From positions 91,365 to 155,364 of the forward strand of contig NZ_BMXP01000009.1 of NCBI RefSeq assembly GCF_014651815.1: a DNA stretch of 64,000 nucleotides, read 5' to 3'. Shown here in pieces: positions 56,780-64,000 of this stretch. Below the pieces are notes generated by a model. It made no database searches. It was given only the letters and a program-made list of their open reading frames with translations, and was not told the origin of the DNA. Source of the stretch: Alteromonas halophila. Lineage in GTDB: Bacteria; Pseudomonadota; Gammaproteobacteria; Enterobacterales; Alteromonadaceae. A program made the translations under genes and the position numbers. The number at the start of each line of letters is the position of its first letter. Within the stretch, counting starts at the first letter, position 1.

Positions 56780-57874
56780 TCATGGGGTGCGCGCTGTCAG
56801 CGACGATTGCTCGTCACTGAAGCGTACTTTCTGTCCCGCGGTCAACCGTTCTGCGCCACGTGTTATCACCGGTGATTCCCTGGCAATGTCACCAAAGACT
56901 TCGATCCGGTCGCCCATCCCAATCCCCGTAGTCACCGCAACCTGGCGGGCTTCATTATTCTCATCCACCTGGTAAACAAAGGCCCCTGACTTGCGTAATA
57001 CCAATGCATCTCTTGGCACCGTTACCCCCTGATGACTTTCACTATTTGGCAACGCGACCCGTACCGCGCCACCGATCGCGAAATCTCCAGGGTTAAGTCC
57101 TACCCGAATTTCCATCATGCGTGAACGTGCGTTACCCACAGGGACTATGGCGCGAATTGCCTCTTCCCTGGTGCGCCGCTCATCGCTGATCGCGACTTTC
57201 ATGCCACTCTCAATATAAGGAATGACACTAAGCGGCGCTCTGACGGTCACATCCACACGGTTAGGATCGACAACCTGCAGTAATGTCTGACCTACCTGAA
57301 TATACTCACCTTCAGACTGCAGCCGGGAAACCACCACTGCGTTAAACGGCGCCCTAACCTCGCTGCGGTTTACCTGATATTCAACCAGTGCTTTTCTGGC
57401 CTCAGCCTGCGCCAGCTCCTGACGGGCTATTTCAAGCTCAGCAGTCGTTGCTTCCATGTCATTCTGAGACAGATTATTGTTCGAGACCATGGATTCAAAC
57501 CGTGTTACCCGCTTGCTCAGCATAGAGACACTGGCCGACCAGCGTGCAATTACCGCCTCTTCCTGTTTAAGGCTGAGCTTTAACCGGGTATCGTCAATAG
57601 CGGCCAGCACCTCGCCCTTAGCAACGATATCGCCGACATCCGCCAGCCAGGTGATTCTGCCTTCTACTTCTGCAGCCAGCTCTGCATCGGCCCGGCTGAT
57701 GACGGTACCGGGCACCCAAATTTGTTCTGAAATAACTTCATGCCTGACATCATCGACCTCAACAAGTGCTGGCGGCGGCCCGGCTTGCTGCTCCTGTGCA
57801 TAAACAGACGGCGCTAACGTCATCGCCATACACAGCAGTATCACGGCGTGGCGGTTAAGAGTGGCTACGTTCAT
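56780..57874 (-). CDS. RND efflux periplasmic adaptor
   Basis: This 364-residue protein has a signal peptide (HAVILLCMAMTLAPSVYA-QE). The membrane-fusion-protein layout follows: a biotinyl-lipoyl-like half (EVEGRITWLADVGDIVAKGE and APFNAVVVSRLQSEGEYIQV) around a coiled-coil hairpin, then beta-barrel and membrane-proximal domains. It links the inner-membrane RND pump encoded 11 bp upstream on the same strand to an outer-membrane channel, which is not encoded here. Cargo is unknown. Confidence 0.9.
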   Translation of the reverse strand: MNVATLNRHAVILLCMAMTLAPSVYAQEQQAGPPPALVEVDDVRHEVISEQIWVPGTVISRADAELAAEVEGRITWLADVGDIVAKGEVLAAIDDTRLKLSLKQEEAVIARWSASVSMLSKRVTRFESMVSNNNLSQNDMEATTAELEIARQELAQAEARKALVEYQVNRSEVRAPFNAVVVSRLQSEGEYIQVGQTLLQVVDPNRVDVTVRAPLSVIPYIESGMKVAISDERRTREEAIRAIVPVGNARSRMMEIRVGLNPGDFAIGGAVRVALPNSESHQGVTVPRDALVLRKSGAFVYQVDENNEARQVAVTTGIGMGDRIEVFGDIARESPVITRGAERLTAGQKVRFSDEQSSLTARTP

Positions 57875-57885
57875 TGGTGGTTCCT

Positions 57886-60800
57886 TTATACTTTGTCTGT
57901 GTGTCGTGTTTGTTTGGCAATGACCAGAGTGCCGGAAACAGCATCGCTCTCTTCATGCTGCTGACGCCAGGGCAGTCGAATATTCAGTTGCAATAAAGTA
58001 GGCAGGAGCAATAGCGTAAACAGCGTACTTACCGCCATTCCACCAACAATGACGGCCGCCAGCCCGCGATAAATAACGCTTCCCGCTCCTGGTAACAAAA
58101 GCAGCGGCAGCATGCCAAAAATTGATGTCAGTGTACTCATAAAGATAGGGCGCAGTCGCAGCAGGACTGCCTGATGAACGGCATCGATACGTGATAAGCC
58201 TTCTCGCTCGCCGTTGCGAGTCTGATGCACCAGTAAAATAGCATTATTGACCACCAGACCAAGCAGAATAATAAACCCGATCATGGTGAGCAGGTCCATT
58301 GGCTGGAATGTGACCAGATTAAGCAACTGAATAGCGACCACACCACCTACCGTCGCGAGCGGAATCGATAGTACAACCAGAATACTGTCTTTGAGCGATC
58401 GAAACAGCCCGGCCATCAGCACCACCAACAACCCCATCGCCAGCAGGAAATTCTGGCTCATAGTAGAGATGGCCTGCTTCAGACTATCAGCGCTGCCGCC
58501 ATACTGAATACTGCCGCCAACCGGCATTGCGGCCATGAGTTCAGGCTCAATATCGGATTTAAGAATACTCATGGCTTCTTCCAGCGTCATCCCTTCCGGC
58601 GGATTGAAGTTAAGCGTGAGTGTACGCTTTCCTTCAACCCGCTGAATGCGGGATGGGCCAACAGCCCGTTCGACAGAAACCAGTTCACTCAGGCGCACCA
58701 GCTCACCGTTAGGTGCAACAACCGGCGTGGCTTCCAGCATTTCCGGCGTCGACCAGGGTGTTGAACGGAAAATTATATTAAGGCGTTTTACACCATCGAA
58801 GTACTCCCCCACATACATCCCGTCACCCAGCGAGCGAACCAGGCTTGCTACCTGCGAGCGCTGGTAGCCCAACTCCATGATCCTGCCGTCACGCGGATGA
58901 AACTGGAGCTCTGGCTCAGCCTGCTCGAGGCTTGGGTTCGCTCTGACATTGGCATTAGGAAAGCGCTCTTTTAGTAGCGTTAAACCGATACCGGCAGCAG
59001 CGACCAGTCCATCCTGATCCGTAGCCTGCAGATTGACATTAATGGAACGGCCATTTCCGAAGCCACCAAACAGATTCCCCTGCATTGCAAAGGTCTCGGT
59101 ATCGGGCAAATCTTTTAATATTTCATCGCGAACCAGGGTTTCCAGCTCTTTTACTTTGCTCTGATCCTGTGCACGTACGCCAAGGGTGCCGCCATTTCCC
59201 CAGGTAATGATGTAGTAATTTTTAAGTGCCGGTGTCTTTTCTCCCTGCATATACGGATCGAGTCTCTCGACCACTTTACTCATGACATCATCCTTAATAA
59301 ATGCGTCACTGGCACCAGCCGGAAAGTTAAAGAATGCGTCGACTGCATCACGTTTCACCGGTGGAAGGTAGTCCAGCTTTGGCATTAACGACCATGTACC
59401 GACTACAGGCACACTCATGAGTACCAGGATCATCACCGCGCGGCGCTTGGGCGTGGCAGAAAGCCGCATAATGGTACTGGCTATGCGCTGCCAGAGTCCG
59501 GCCAGTTTGTCGTCAGGCATCTCTTTGCTGAGCCAGCGCACCGCAACCACAGGCAGTACCGTCACCGCCACGATCAGTGAAAACGTTACTGCTATCGCAA
59601 TGGTCAGCGCTAAATCAGCAAATAGCTGGCCTTCTACATCGCTGAGAAACATCACCGGGATAAAAATGGCCACCGTGGTTGCTGTTGATGCCATTAGTGC
59701 CCCGAATACTTCTTTTGTGGCGACATAGCTGGCTTCCTGTGGGTCTTTTATGTGCTTTCGTTTACGCACAATATTTTCCAGCACCACAATTGCCGCATCC
59801 AGCACCATGCCTACTGCGAAAGCAAGGCCGGCAAGTGAGATAATATTCAGGGTACGGCCGGTAAGTTTGAGCACAACAAAGGTGCTGAGCAAAGAGATGG
59901 GGATTGCCAGCGCGACAATCAGGGTTGCCCGGAATTGCCGCATAAACAGCCACAGGATCCCAATCGCCAGCATGACACCAATAAACAGGTTACTGGTAAC
60001 AAGGTTAACTGCCCGGTATATGAATACGGACGCGTCAAACGACTGCACCATGGTAAGATTTTCACCGGCCAGTAAATTTTGATTTAACTCTCCGACCCTT
60101 GCTTTTACCGCTTCCAGCGTGGCCAGCACGTTGGCGCTGTTCTGACGGTCGATGCGAATAGAAATCGCCTGATTGCCATTTTGCACACTGTAATTATTGC
60201 CATCCGCACGCTGTATGCGTATATCCGCGATATCAGACAGATAAACCGGGCTACCATTTCGCCATTCCAGGATCATGTCGCCCATGGCCTGTGGCTCATA
60301 TTTCCCTTCAAAGCGCAGCGTGTATCGACGACGCCCGACATCCACAAAGCCACCAGATACATCATTCGCGCTACCAAGCATATTAGCAATATTCGTGATA
60401 TCGATTCCTAATTCTGCCGCCCGGTAAGGGTCAAAGACGATTTGAAACTCTTCCGCGCCACCCACGCCACTCTCCATTCGCGCACGCGCTACGCCAGGAA
60501 TGGATTCTATTTCCGGACGTAGTTCATCCTCAAAATAGGTTACGTAACTGTTTATCGGATTAGGGTTCCCGGGTAGGCGCTGCAGAAAGAAATAGGTAAG
60601 TGCGGGGGCACCGCCGCCCCAGCCGCCCATCATGATATTGGGAGACAAGGCGTCCCTTGGCAGGGGCGGCACCCGGTTCATTCGACTAATGACATCAATA
60701 ATTGTTTTCTGCATGTCGGTTTCTAAGCCGAACTCCAGATTAATCCAGGCATTTCCCTGATTAGCCCACGCATTCATGCTGTGCAGGCCGGGAATACCCT

Positions 60801-61014
60801 CTAAAACTTCTTCCTGTGGTTCCAGAATCTCAGATTCGATTTCCTGTGGGGACGCCGCTCGCCAGTTAGTCTGAATGGAAATGGTTGGGCGCTCAATATC
60901 GGGAAAGAGCTGAATTGGCAATGACAGTAAACAATAGAAGCCGAGCGCCATCACAATAGTAATAACAATTGAGACACCCGAAGCGTTTTTTATCGCGGCG
61001 CGCGTAATATCCAT
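57886..61014 (-). CDS. RND-family efflux permease
   Basis: This 1042-residue transporter has the RND plan of two six-helix halves and two large periplasmic loops. The helix-4 relay has GLAFAVGMVLDAAIVVLEN: one Asp is kept and the second position of the AcrB Asp-Asp pair is Ala. The later helix has LGLVVNNAILLV, where AcrB has Lys. The proton relay is thus unlike AcrB and closer to the single-Asp form of metal-type RND pumps. Substrate class cannot be read from this. The gene is first in an operon with its adaptor and is divergent from an EF-hand gene. Confidence 0.92.
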   Translation of the reverse strand: MDITRAAIKNASGVSIVITIVMALGFYCLLSLPIQLFPDIERPTISIQTNWRAASPQEIESEILEPQEEVLEGIPGLHSMNAWANQGNAWINLEFGLETDMQKTIIDVISRMNRVPPLPRDALSPNIMMGGWGGGAPALTYFFLQRLPGNPNPINSYVTYFEDELRPEIESIPGVARARMESGVGGAEEFQIVFDPYRAAELGIDITNIANMLGSANDVSGGFVDVGRRRYTLRFEGKYEPQAMGDMILEWRNGSPVYLSDIADIRIQRADGNNYSVQNGNQAISIRIDRQNSANVLATLEAVKARVGELNQNLLAGENLTMVQSFDASVFIYRAVNLVTSNLFIGVMLAIGILWLFMRQFRATLIVALAIPISLLSTFVVLKLTGRTLNIISLAGLAFAVGMVLDAAIVVLENIVRKRKHIKDPQEASYVATKEVFGALMASTATTVAIFIPVMFLSDVEGQLFADLALTIAIAVTFSLIVAVTVLPVVAVRWLSKEMPDDKLAGLWQRIASTIMRLSATPKRRAVMILVLMSVPVVGTWSLMPKLDYLPPVKRDAVDAFFNFPAGASDAFIKDDVMSKVVERLDPYMQGEKTPALKNYYIITWGNGGTLGVRAQDQSKVKELETLVRDEILKDLPDTETFAMQGNLFGGFGNGRSINVNLQATDQDGLVAAAGIGLTLLKERFPNANVRANPSLEQAEPELQFHPRDGRIMELGYQRSQVASLVRSLGDGMYVGEYFDGVKRLNIIFRSTPWSTPEMLEATPVVAPNGELVRLSELVSVERAVGPSRIQRVEGKRTLTLNFNPPEGMTLEEAMSILKSDIEPELMAAMPVGGSIQYGGSADSLKQAISTMSQNFLLAMGLLVVLMAGLFRSLKDSILVVLSIPLATVGGVVAIQLLNLVTFQPMDLLTMIGFIILLGLVVNNAILLVHQTRNGEREGLSRIDAVHQAVLLRLRPIFMSTLTSIFGMLPLLLLPGAGSVIYRGLAAVIVGGMAVSTLFTLLLLPTLLQLNIRLPWRQQHEESDAVSGTLVIAKQTRHTDKV

Positions 61015-61359
61015 GTGATCCGCTCACGTCTTTTAATAATGTGTTAACTATAAGTCGCAAACACATTTCAAAAAGTTTAAAACCATCAACACACTATTTT
61101 TCAGGTTAAGAGGATTAACGCCCCGACAGCTCGACGAATTACTGATCAATTGTTCACATCAGGAATACCGGTGAGTTGCGTAGCTTTTTCAATCAGGCAT
61201 AAATTTTTAACATACCTGTAAAACCATCAAAACCTAGTTAAGGTTATATCCATATGTTTTTATTATGTTTTAACTTATGGCACGTAGAATGTATGACTGT
61301 CAGTGACATTAACTCCTCCGCTTGAAGCATTTGATGGAGGCACGAACTGAGGATTATCT
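61015..61359. other. Divergent promoter region between the RND operon and the EF-hand gene
   Basis: About 345 bp of AT-rich DNA with no coding frame. It must contain promoters for both units. Short palindromic bits occur (for example TGATCA at 61143-61148), but no consensus operator is recognised. Confidence 0.4.
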
Positions 61360-62172
61360 ATGAAAAAGTTAACGCTTGTTACATTAATCAGTAGTGCACT
61401 TTCTGCCGGCGTGATGGCAGGAGACCACAGTCATAAAATTGCGATGTCATTTTCTGACCTTGATAAAAACAATGACGGTTACGTCTCACGGGATGAAGCA
61501 ACAAATACTGCCATTGCAAAACACTTTGACACCATGAATATGGATGAAAATGGCAAATTATCGGTGAAGGAGTTTAATACGCATGTATCTAATAATCCTT
61601 CGCACTTTACCGGTGATGTCGTGGCATCAGTACAGGCCAAAGATAATGGGGTGCAGGAAGTTGATCCCAAGACAGTTTCTGCTGCCGGCAAGGACGATAT
61701 CGTTATGGCGGATGAAGCCAAGGTCGAGAAATCATCATCAATGACGGTGAAGACCGAAGGCGACAATATGAAATCAGTGAGTAAGCGTATCGACGTAGAG
61801 AAAAACGTTGATGTCGACACTGATGAACTTGCCCTGGACGATAACGATGCAGAAGTTGAGAAAGAGTCGACCATGACAGTGAAGACTGAGCAACAGAACA
61901 TGGCTGGCGATGAAAAGAGCATCAACATTGAGAAAAATGTTGAAGTGGAAGTAGAAGGTGACACCGCCGCGATCGCCAACACTGATTTCGATGAAATTGA
62001 TACGAACGAAGATGGCAAACTGACGGAAGCAGAAGTGGCTGAATTGTCTGAAGATGCAAAATTTAATCAGATGGACAGAGACAATGATGATTTAATCACT
62101 AAAGTTGAGTTTGATACCTACAAACGCACTACCCTGCAAACTAACGTCAGTGAATACAACGAAGAGGAGTAA
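61360..62172 (+). CDS. Exported acidic protein with four EF-hands and an internal repeat
   Basis: This 270-residue protein has a signal peptide (cleavage near VMA-GD). Two EF-hand loops lie near the N-terminus (DKNNDGYVSRDE at 35-46; NMDENGKLSVKE at 60-71) and two near the C-terminus (DTNEDGKLTEAE at 214-225; DRDNDDLITKVE at 239-250). Between them lies a duplicated acidic segment: EKSSSMTVKTE at about 122 and EKESTMTVKTE at about 166, 44 residues apart, each followed by a RIDVEKNVDVD-like or SINIEKNVEVE strand. It should bind calcium outside the cytoplasm. A terminator follows. The function of the repeat is unknown. Confidence 0.85.
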   Translation: MKKLTLVTLISSALSAGVMAGDHSHKIAMSFSDLDKNNDGYVSRDEATNTAIAKHFDTMNMDENGKLSVKEFNTHVSNNPSHFTGDVVASVQAKDNGVQEVDPKTVSAAGKDDIVMADEAKVEKSSSMTVKTEGDNMKSVSKRIDVEKNVDVDTDELALDDNDAEVEKESTMTVKTEQQNMAGDEKSINIEKNVEVEVEGDTAAIANTDFDEIDTNEDGKLTEAEVAELSEDAKFNQMDRDNDDLITKVEFDTYKRTTLQTNVSEYNEEE

Positions 62173-62204
62173 GTCACCGACGTGACAAGCTCTTTAACAA
62201 GTTG

Positions 62205-62231
62205 AAAGCCCGCTTCATTGCGGGCTTTTTA
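62205..62231 (+). terminator. Terminator of the EF-hand gene
   Basis: AAAGCCCGC-TTCATT-GCGGGCTTTTT is a clean stem-loop with a T tract 33 bp after the stop. It separates the EF-hand unit from the next gene on the same strand. Confidence 0.9.
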
Positions 62232-62276
62232 ATATCACACCACACTACGACTTTAGAATAATTTAACCTTCGATTA

Positions 62277-62822
62277 ATGGTTAAGTTTTTCATGAGGCAC
62301 TATAGTCAAAGAATAATTGCACTTTGCAGTTTGCTGATGAATTCGATATTTTCTTTGCGTAGCCGGCCCGGCACTGAACACGGTCTCTACGAAGCAGGCG
62401 TCTTTGGTCAGGTTGTAACGTTCGCGGCACGTGGCCCCTGGAACGACGAAACGCTGAGACGTGGCACTCGGGAAATGGGCGCCATTATCCGCAGCCTGGA
62501 CCTCACCAAGCCCTGGTGTCAGCTTAGTTGTCTGTATGGCGAACCGTTGATGCAACCCTCCGTGTATTCCTACTTTTTAGAGCAATCCAAGATACGCCTG
62601 CAACTGGGCTTGTCTGTACTCGCGATTGTAATTAAAGACTCTGATATAGAAAATACTATTCGCCATCAGCTGAAAAGCGCTTATAGTGCGGCCAATATTG
62701 AACATGAGTTTTTCAACGACATAGAAAGTGCAATTCAGATGATGCAGTCCGCCGGGTTCTCATTAGATTGCGACTCCATCAATCGCTTCTTTACGGTTAA
62801 TAACTTCTCTAATCGCTATTAA
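62277..62822 (+). CDS. Uncharacterised soluble protein
   Basis: This protein of up to 181 residues has a mixed alpha/beta core: GLYEAGVFGQVVTFAARGPW, MGAIIRSLDL, QLGLSVLAIVIKDSDIENTI, a pattern reminiscent of STAS-like domains. Cys residues occur at the end. No membrane segment or catalytic motif is clear. The start is uncertain: ATG 62277 is used, but ATG 62337 would fit the conserved-looking part better. It follows a terminator and precedes the rRNA tail region. I do not recognise a family with confidence. Confidence 0.5.
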   Translation: MVKFFMRHYSQRIIALCSLLMNSIFSLRSRPGTEHGLYEAGVFGQVVTFAARGPWNDETLRRGTREMGAIIRSLDLTKPWCQLSCLYGEPLMQPSVYSYFLEQSKIRLQLGLSVLAIVIKDSDIENTIRHQLKSAYSAANIEHEFFNDIESAIQMMQSAGFSLDCDSINRFFTVNNFSNRY

Positions 62823-63073
62823 ACGAAGAAAGCTCTACGCTCTCATCACTGAGATCCTGGGTAAGTGTTACTCATTAATTGGGATGACGTCTTTGTAGTA
62901 TTGGCGTCTATAGCTGAGATTTGCAGGAGCGCAGTTTAATTCGCTCTTATTGTGGATCTGTTCCTCTTTTCCACTACACAATCCTGCGAAGGAGGTCCCG
63001 GATAAGCGCTGCGCGCTTTCCAGGATGGCGTCTTTCTTCGATTCACTTTTATACATAACTAAACCCGAAGAGA

Positions 63074-63360
63074 GTACTCACATGGGGCTTGGGCCCGCAC
63101 TCGGGTGAAGGAGGACCGTTATGCCAGTGGCATAACGCAGCCGACTGAACGGCTCGCCATGGATGGCGAGACTGGTCGGTACACCGGGGATGGGTGAGGC
63201 TCCGGTTTGCAAAGCAAATTTGAGGTGACTTAACGTCACCTCAAAAGGAACGAACGGGCGTACAGGACGTACGCCCTGGCACTGCGCCACATGGATGTGT
63301 CCGAATACATGGATTCAACGTCCGATGGGTTAGGTTTCGCTATGCGGGAGTAGCACGTCA
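63074..63360. repeat. Hairpin-rich rRNA-tail repeat, copy A
   Basis: This copy shares a 91-bp core (63105-63195) with copy B, with three differences by eye. The core holds perfect small palindromes (CGTTATGCC/GGCATAACG; CTCGCCAT/ATGGCGAG; AGCCG/CGGCT). The outer ends resemble the 3' tail of 5S rRNA (CCCATGTGAG on the minus strand; ATGCGGGAGTAG on the plus strand). Its middle (63196-63320) is longer than in copy B. Confidence 0.65.
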
Positions 63361-63441
63361 GTGCTTACTGAGGGAAATTGCTTCACAACGAGAACTATCC
63401 GAAAGCTTCTATGAGCATCTTGATTTTTGTGCTTCCAGAAA

Positions 63442-63480
63442 CGAGAAAAGGGCCACCCAAATGGATAGCCCTTTCTCTTG
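63442..63480 (-). terminator. Second rRNA-operon-like terminator
   Basis: On the minus strand GAGAAAGGGC pairs imperfectly with GCCCTTTTCTC around a loop containing GGGTGG, followed by GTTTC. It resembles the terminator at 63722-63754 and follows repeat copy B in the rRNA direction. Confidence 0.5.
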
Positions 63481-63510
63481 AAATAAGACTGCTTCGCAGC
63501 GAGACATGGC

Positions 63511-63703
63511 GGATGTGCTACTCTCACATGGGCGTGAAGGAGGACCGTTATGCCTGTGGCATAACGCAGCCGACTGAACGGCTCGCCATGGATGGCGAGA
63601 CTGGTCGGTGCACCAGGGATGGGTTGTTCCACCTGAGCCTGTGCAGTCCGAGCCGTTTAAATATTCATGATGGGTTAGGGTTCGCTATGCGGGCGTAGCG
63701 CGC
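63511..63703. repeat. Hairpin-rich rRNA-tail repeat, copy B
   Basis: This copy of about 193 bp has the same 91-bp palindromic core (63534-63624). Its minus-strand right end is CCCATGTGAGAGTAGCACAT followed by CCGCCATG, close to the 5S 3' tail CCCATGTGAGAGTAGGTCAT followed by CGCC. The plus-strand end (CGCTATGCGGGCGTAG) is a degraded inverted copy. It lies between two terminator-like hairpins. Confidence 0.65.
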
Positions 63704-63721
63704 AAACTTTCAGTTCTAAAA

Positions 63722-63754
63722 CGAAAAAGACCACCCGTTTGGGTGGCCTTTTCG
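63722..63754 (-). terminator. rRNA operon terminator
   Basis: On the minus strand CGAAAAGGCCACCC-AAAC-GGGTGGTC is followed by TTTTTCGTTTT, just downstream of the 23S gene and the 5S remnant. Long stem, short loop and strong T tract. Confidence 0.85.
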
Positions 63755-63767
63755 TTTTCATATTAGG

Positions 63768-63807
63768 AGTCTGGCGGTGTGTGCCACGTCGCTATGGCCG
63801 CCAGACA
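63768..63807 (-). pseudogene. 5S rRNA remnant with a large internal deletion
   Basis: The minus strand reads TGTCTGGCGGCCATAGCGAC followed by GTGG, the normal 5S 5' end, then after five bases ACCGCCAGACT, which restores the 3' strand of helix I. About 75-80 internal nucleotides of a 5S gene (normally about 116-120) are missing, including loops B-E. The remaining 40 nt can only form helix I. No other 5S copy is visible in this window. Confidence 0.65.
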
Positions 63808-63920
63808 AAAAACTGGTAACAATCGGGAAAGTCTGATATCCAATCTATCGAGTAACGTCACTACTCTACGTACGTATTTCTTAGCTTGTCTTACAACATC
63901 CAAAGCTTTTTGGGTGTTGT

Positions 63921-64000
63921 ATGGTTAAGCCTCTCGGGCAATTAGTACAGGTTAGCTTAACGCCTTACAACGCTTCCACATCCTGCCTATCAACGTCTTA
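63921..64000 (-). rRNA. 23S rRNA gene, 3' end (partial)
   Basis: The minus strand carries the conserved 3' end of 23S rRNA: GATAGGCAGGATGTGGAAGC, then GCTAACCTGTACTAATTGCC, then CGAGAGGCTTAACCAT. The rest lies beyond the window. The 3' end is placed at about 63921 by comparison with the E. coli ending GGCTTAACCTT. Confidence 0.95.

Noticed and set aside
63078..63632. Two minus-strand frames with similar peptides (TSLAIHGEPFSRLRYATGIT)
   Set aside because: The shared peptide comes from the duplicated palindromic DNA core, not from a protein family; both lie in rRNA-tail repeats.
1..64000. CRISPR array, integrase-bounded island or tRNA gene
   Set aside because: No regularly spaced direct repeats, integrase or tRNA-like clover sequence was seen while reading both strands.

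Overview
The window reads as chromosome of a marine gammaproteobacterium of the Alteromonas type. Support comes from a YigM close to the enterobacterial form, DNA polymerase II (PolB), a RegB/RegA-like pair, several c-di-GMP enzymes, TonB, porin and RND envelope systems, and the 3' end of a 23S rRNA gene. The genus is inferred; no phylogeny could be run. No complete prophage, CRISPR array or large island is visible. The gene order is mostly ordinary chromosome with short mosaic patches.

Layout. 1-4.8 kb: tail of a TPR-like gene, the biotin transporter YigM, small envelope proteins and a GAF-GGDEF diguanylate cyclase, followed by a frameshifted solute-binding-protein remnant. 5.4-9 kb: a phospholipase D/VTT membrane fusion overlapping an EEP-family phosphodiesterase, then an NAD(P)-binding SDR protein. 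9.1-13 kb: a DUF748 protein with a tiny membrane peptide just upstream, a host-attachment (baeRF-like) protein and an orphan contractile-tail sheath protein. 13-18 kb: an exported DJ-1/PfpI protein coupled to a GlxA-type regulator, then a porin and solute-binding-protein pair. 18-19.6 kb: RhlE helicase and a cold-shock protein.

19.9-28.5 kb holds two regulatory modules. The first is an ECF sigma factor and anti-sigma factor followed by a DUF4331 protein and a cadherin-like lipoprotein. Two matching ECF-type promoters, TGCATC-N17-CGT, precede the sigma gene and the DUF4331 gene. The second is a TonB receptor with the CxxxM and HxM residues of OprC-type copper receptors, followed by a RegB-like kinase with the GGxxNPF motif, a RegA-like regulator and an exported Vgb-like beta-propeller. 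A GCGNC-N5-GNCGC site of the RegA/PrrA type lies upstream of the receptor.

28.5-41.7 kb: DASS transporter, M28 peptidase, TlpA-like thioredoxin, a two-domain muramidase, a 262-bp MITE with perfect 22-bp ends, an MscS channel with a 55-codon ORF in front, a CofD-like protein, a GGDEF-EAL protein and a winged-helix/TPR regulator. 41.7-62.8 kb: chemoreceptor, exported catalase-peroxidase, KefB/C-type antiporter, two more diguanylate cyclases, patatin and MBL hydrolases, PolB, an RND efflux pair, an EF-hand protein and one uncharacterised gene.

62.8-64 kb is the tail of an rRNA operon on the minus strand. After the 23S 3' end there is only a 40-nt 5S remnant (both strands of helix I), a terminator, then two copies of a hairpin-rich repeat whose ends resemble the 5S 3' tail, with another terminator-like hairpin between them. 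No intact 5S gene is visible here. This tail is the most unusual structure in the window.
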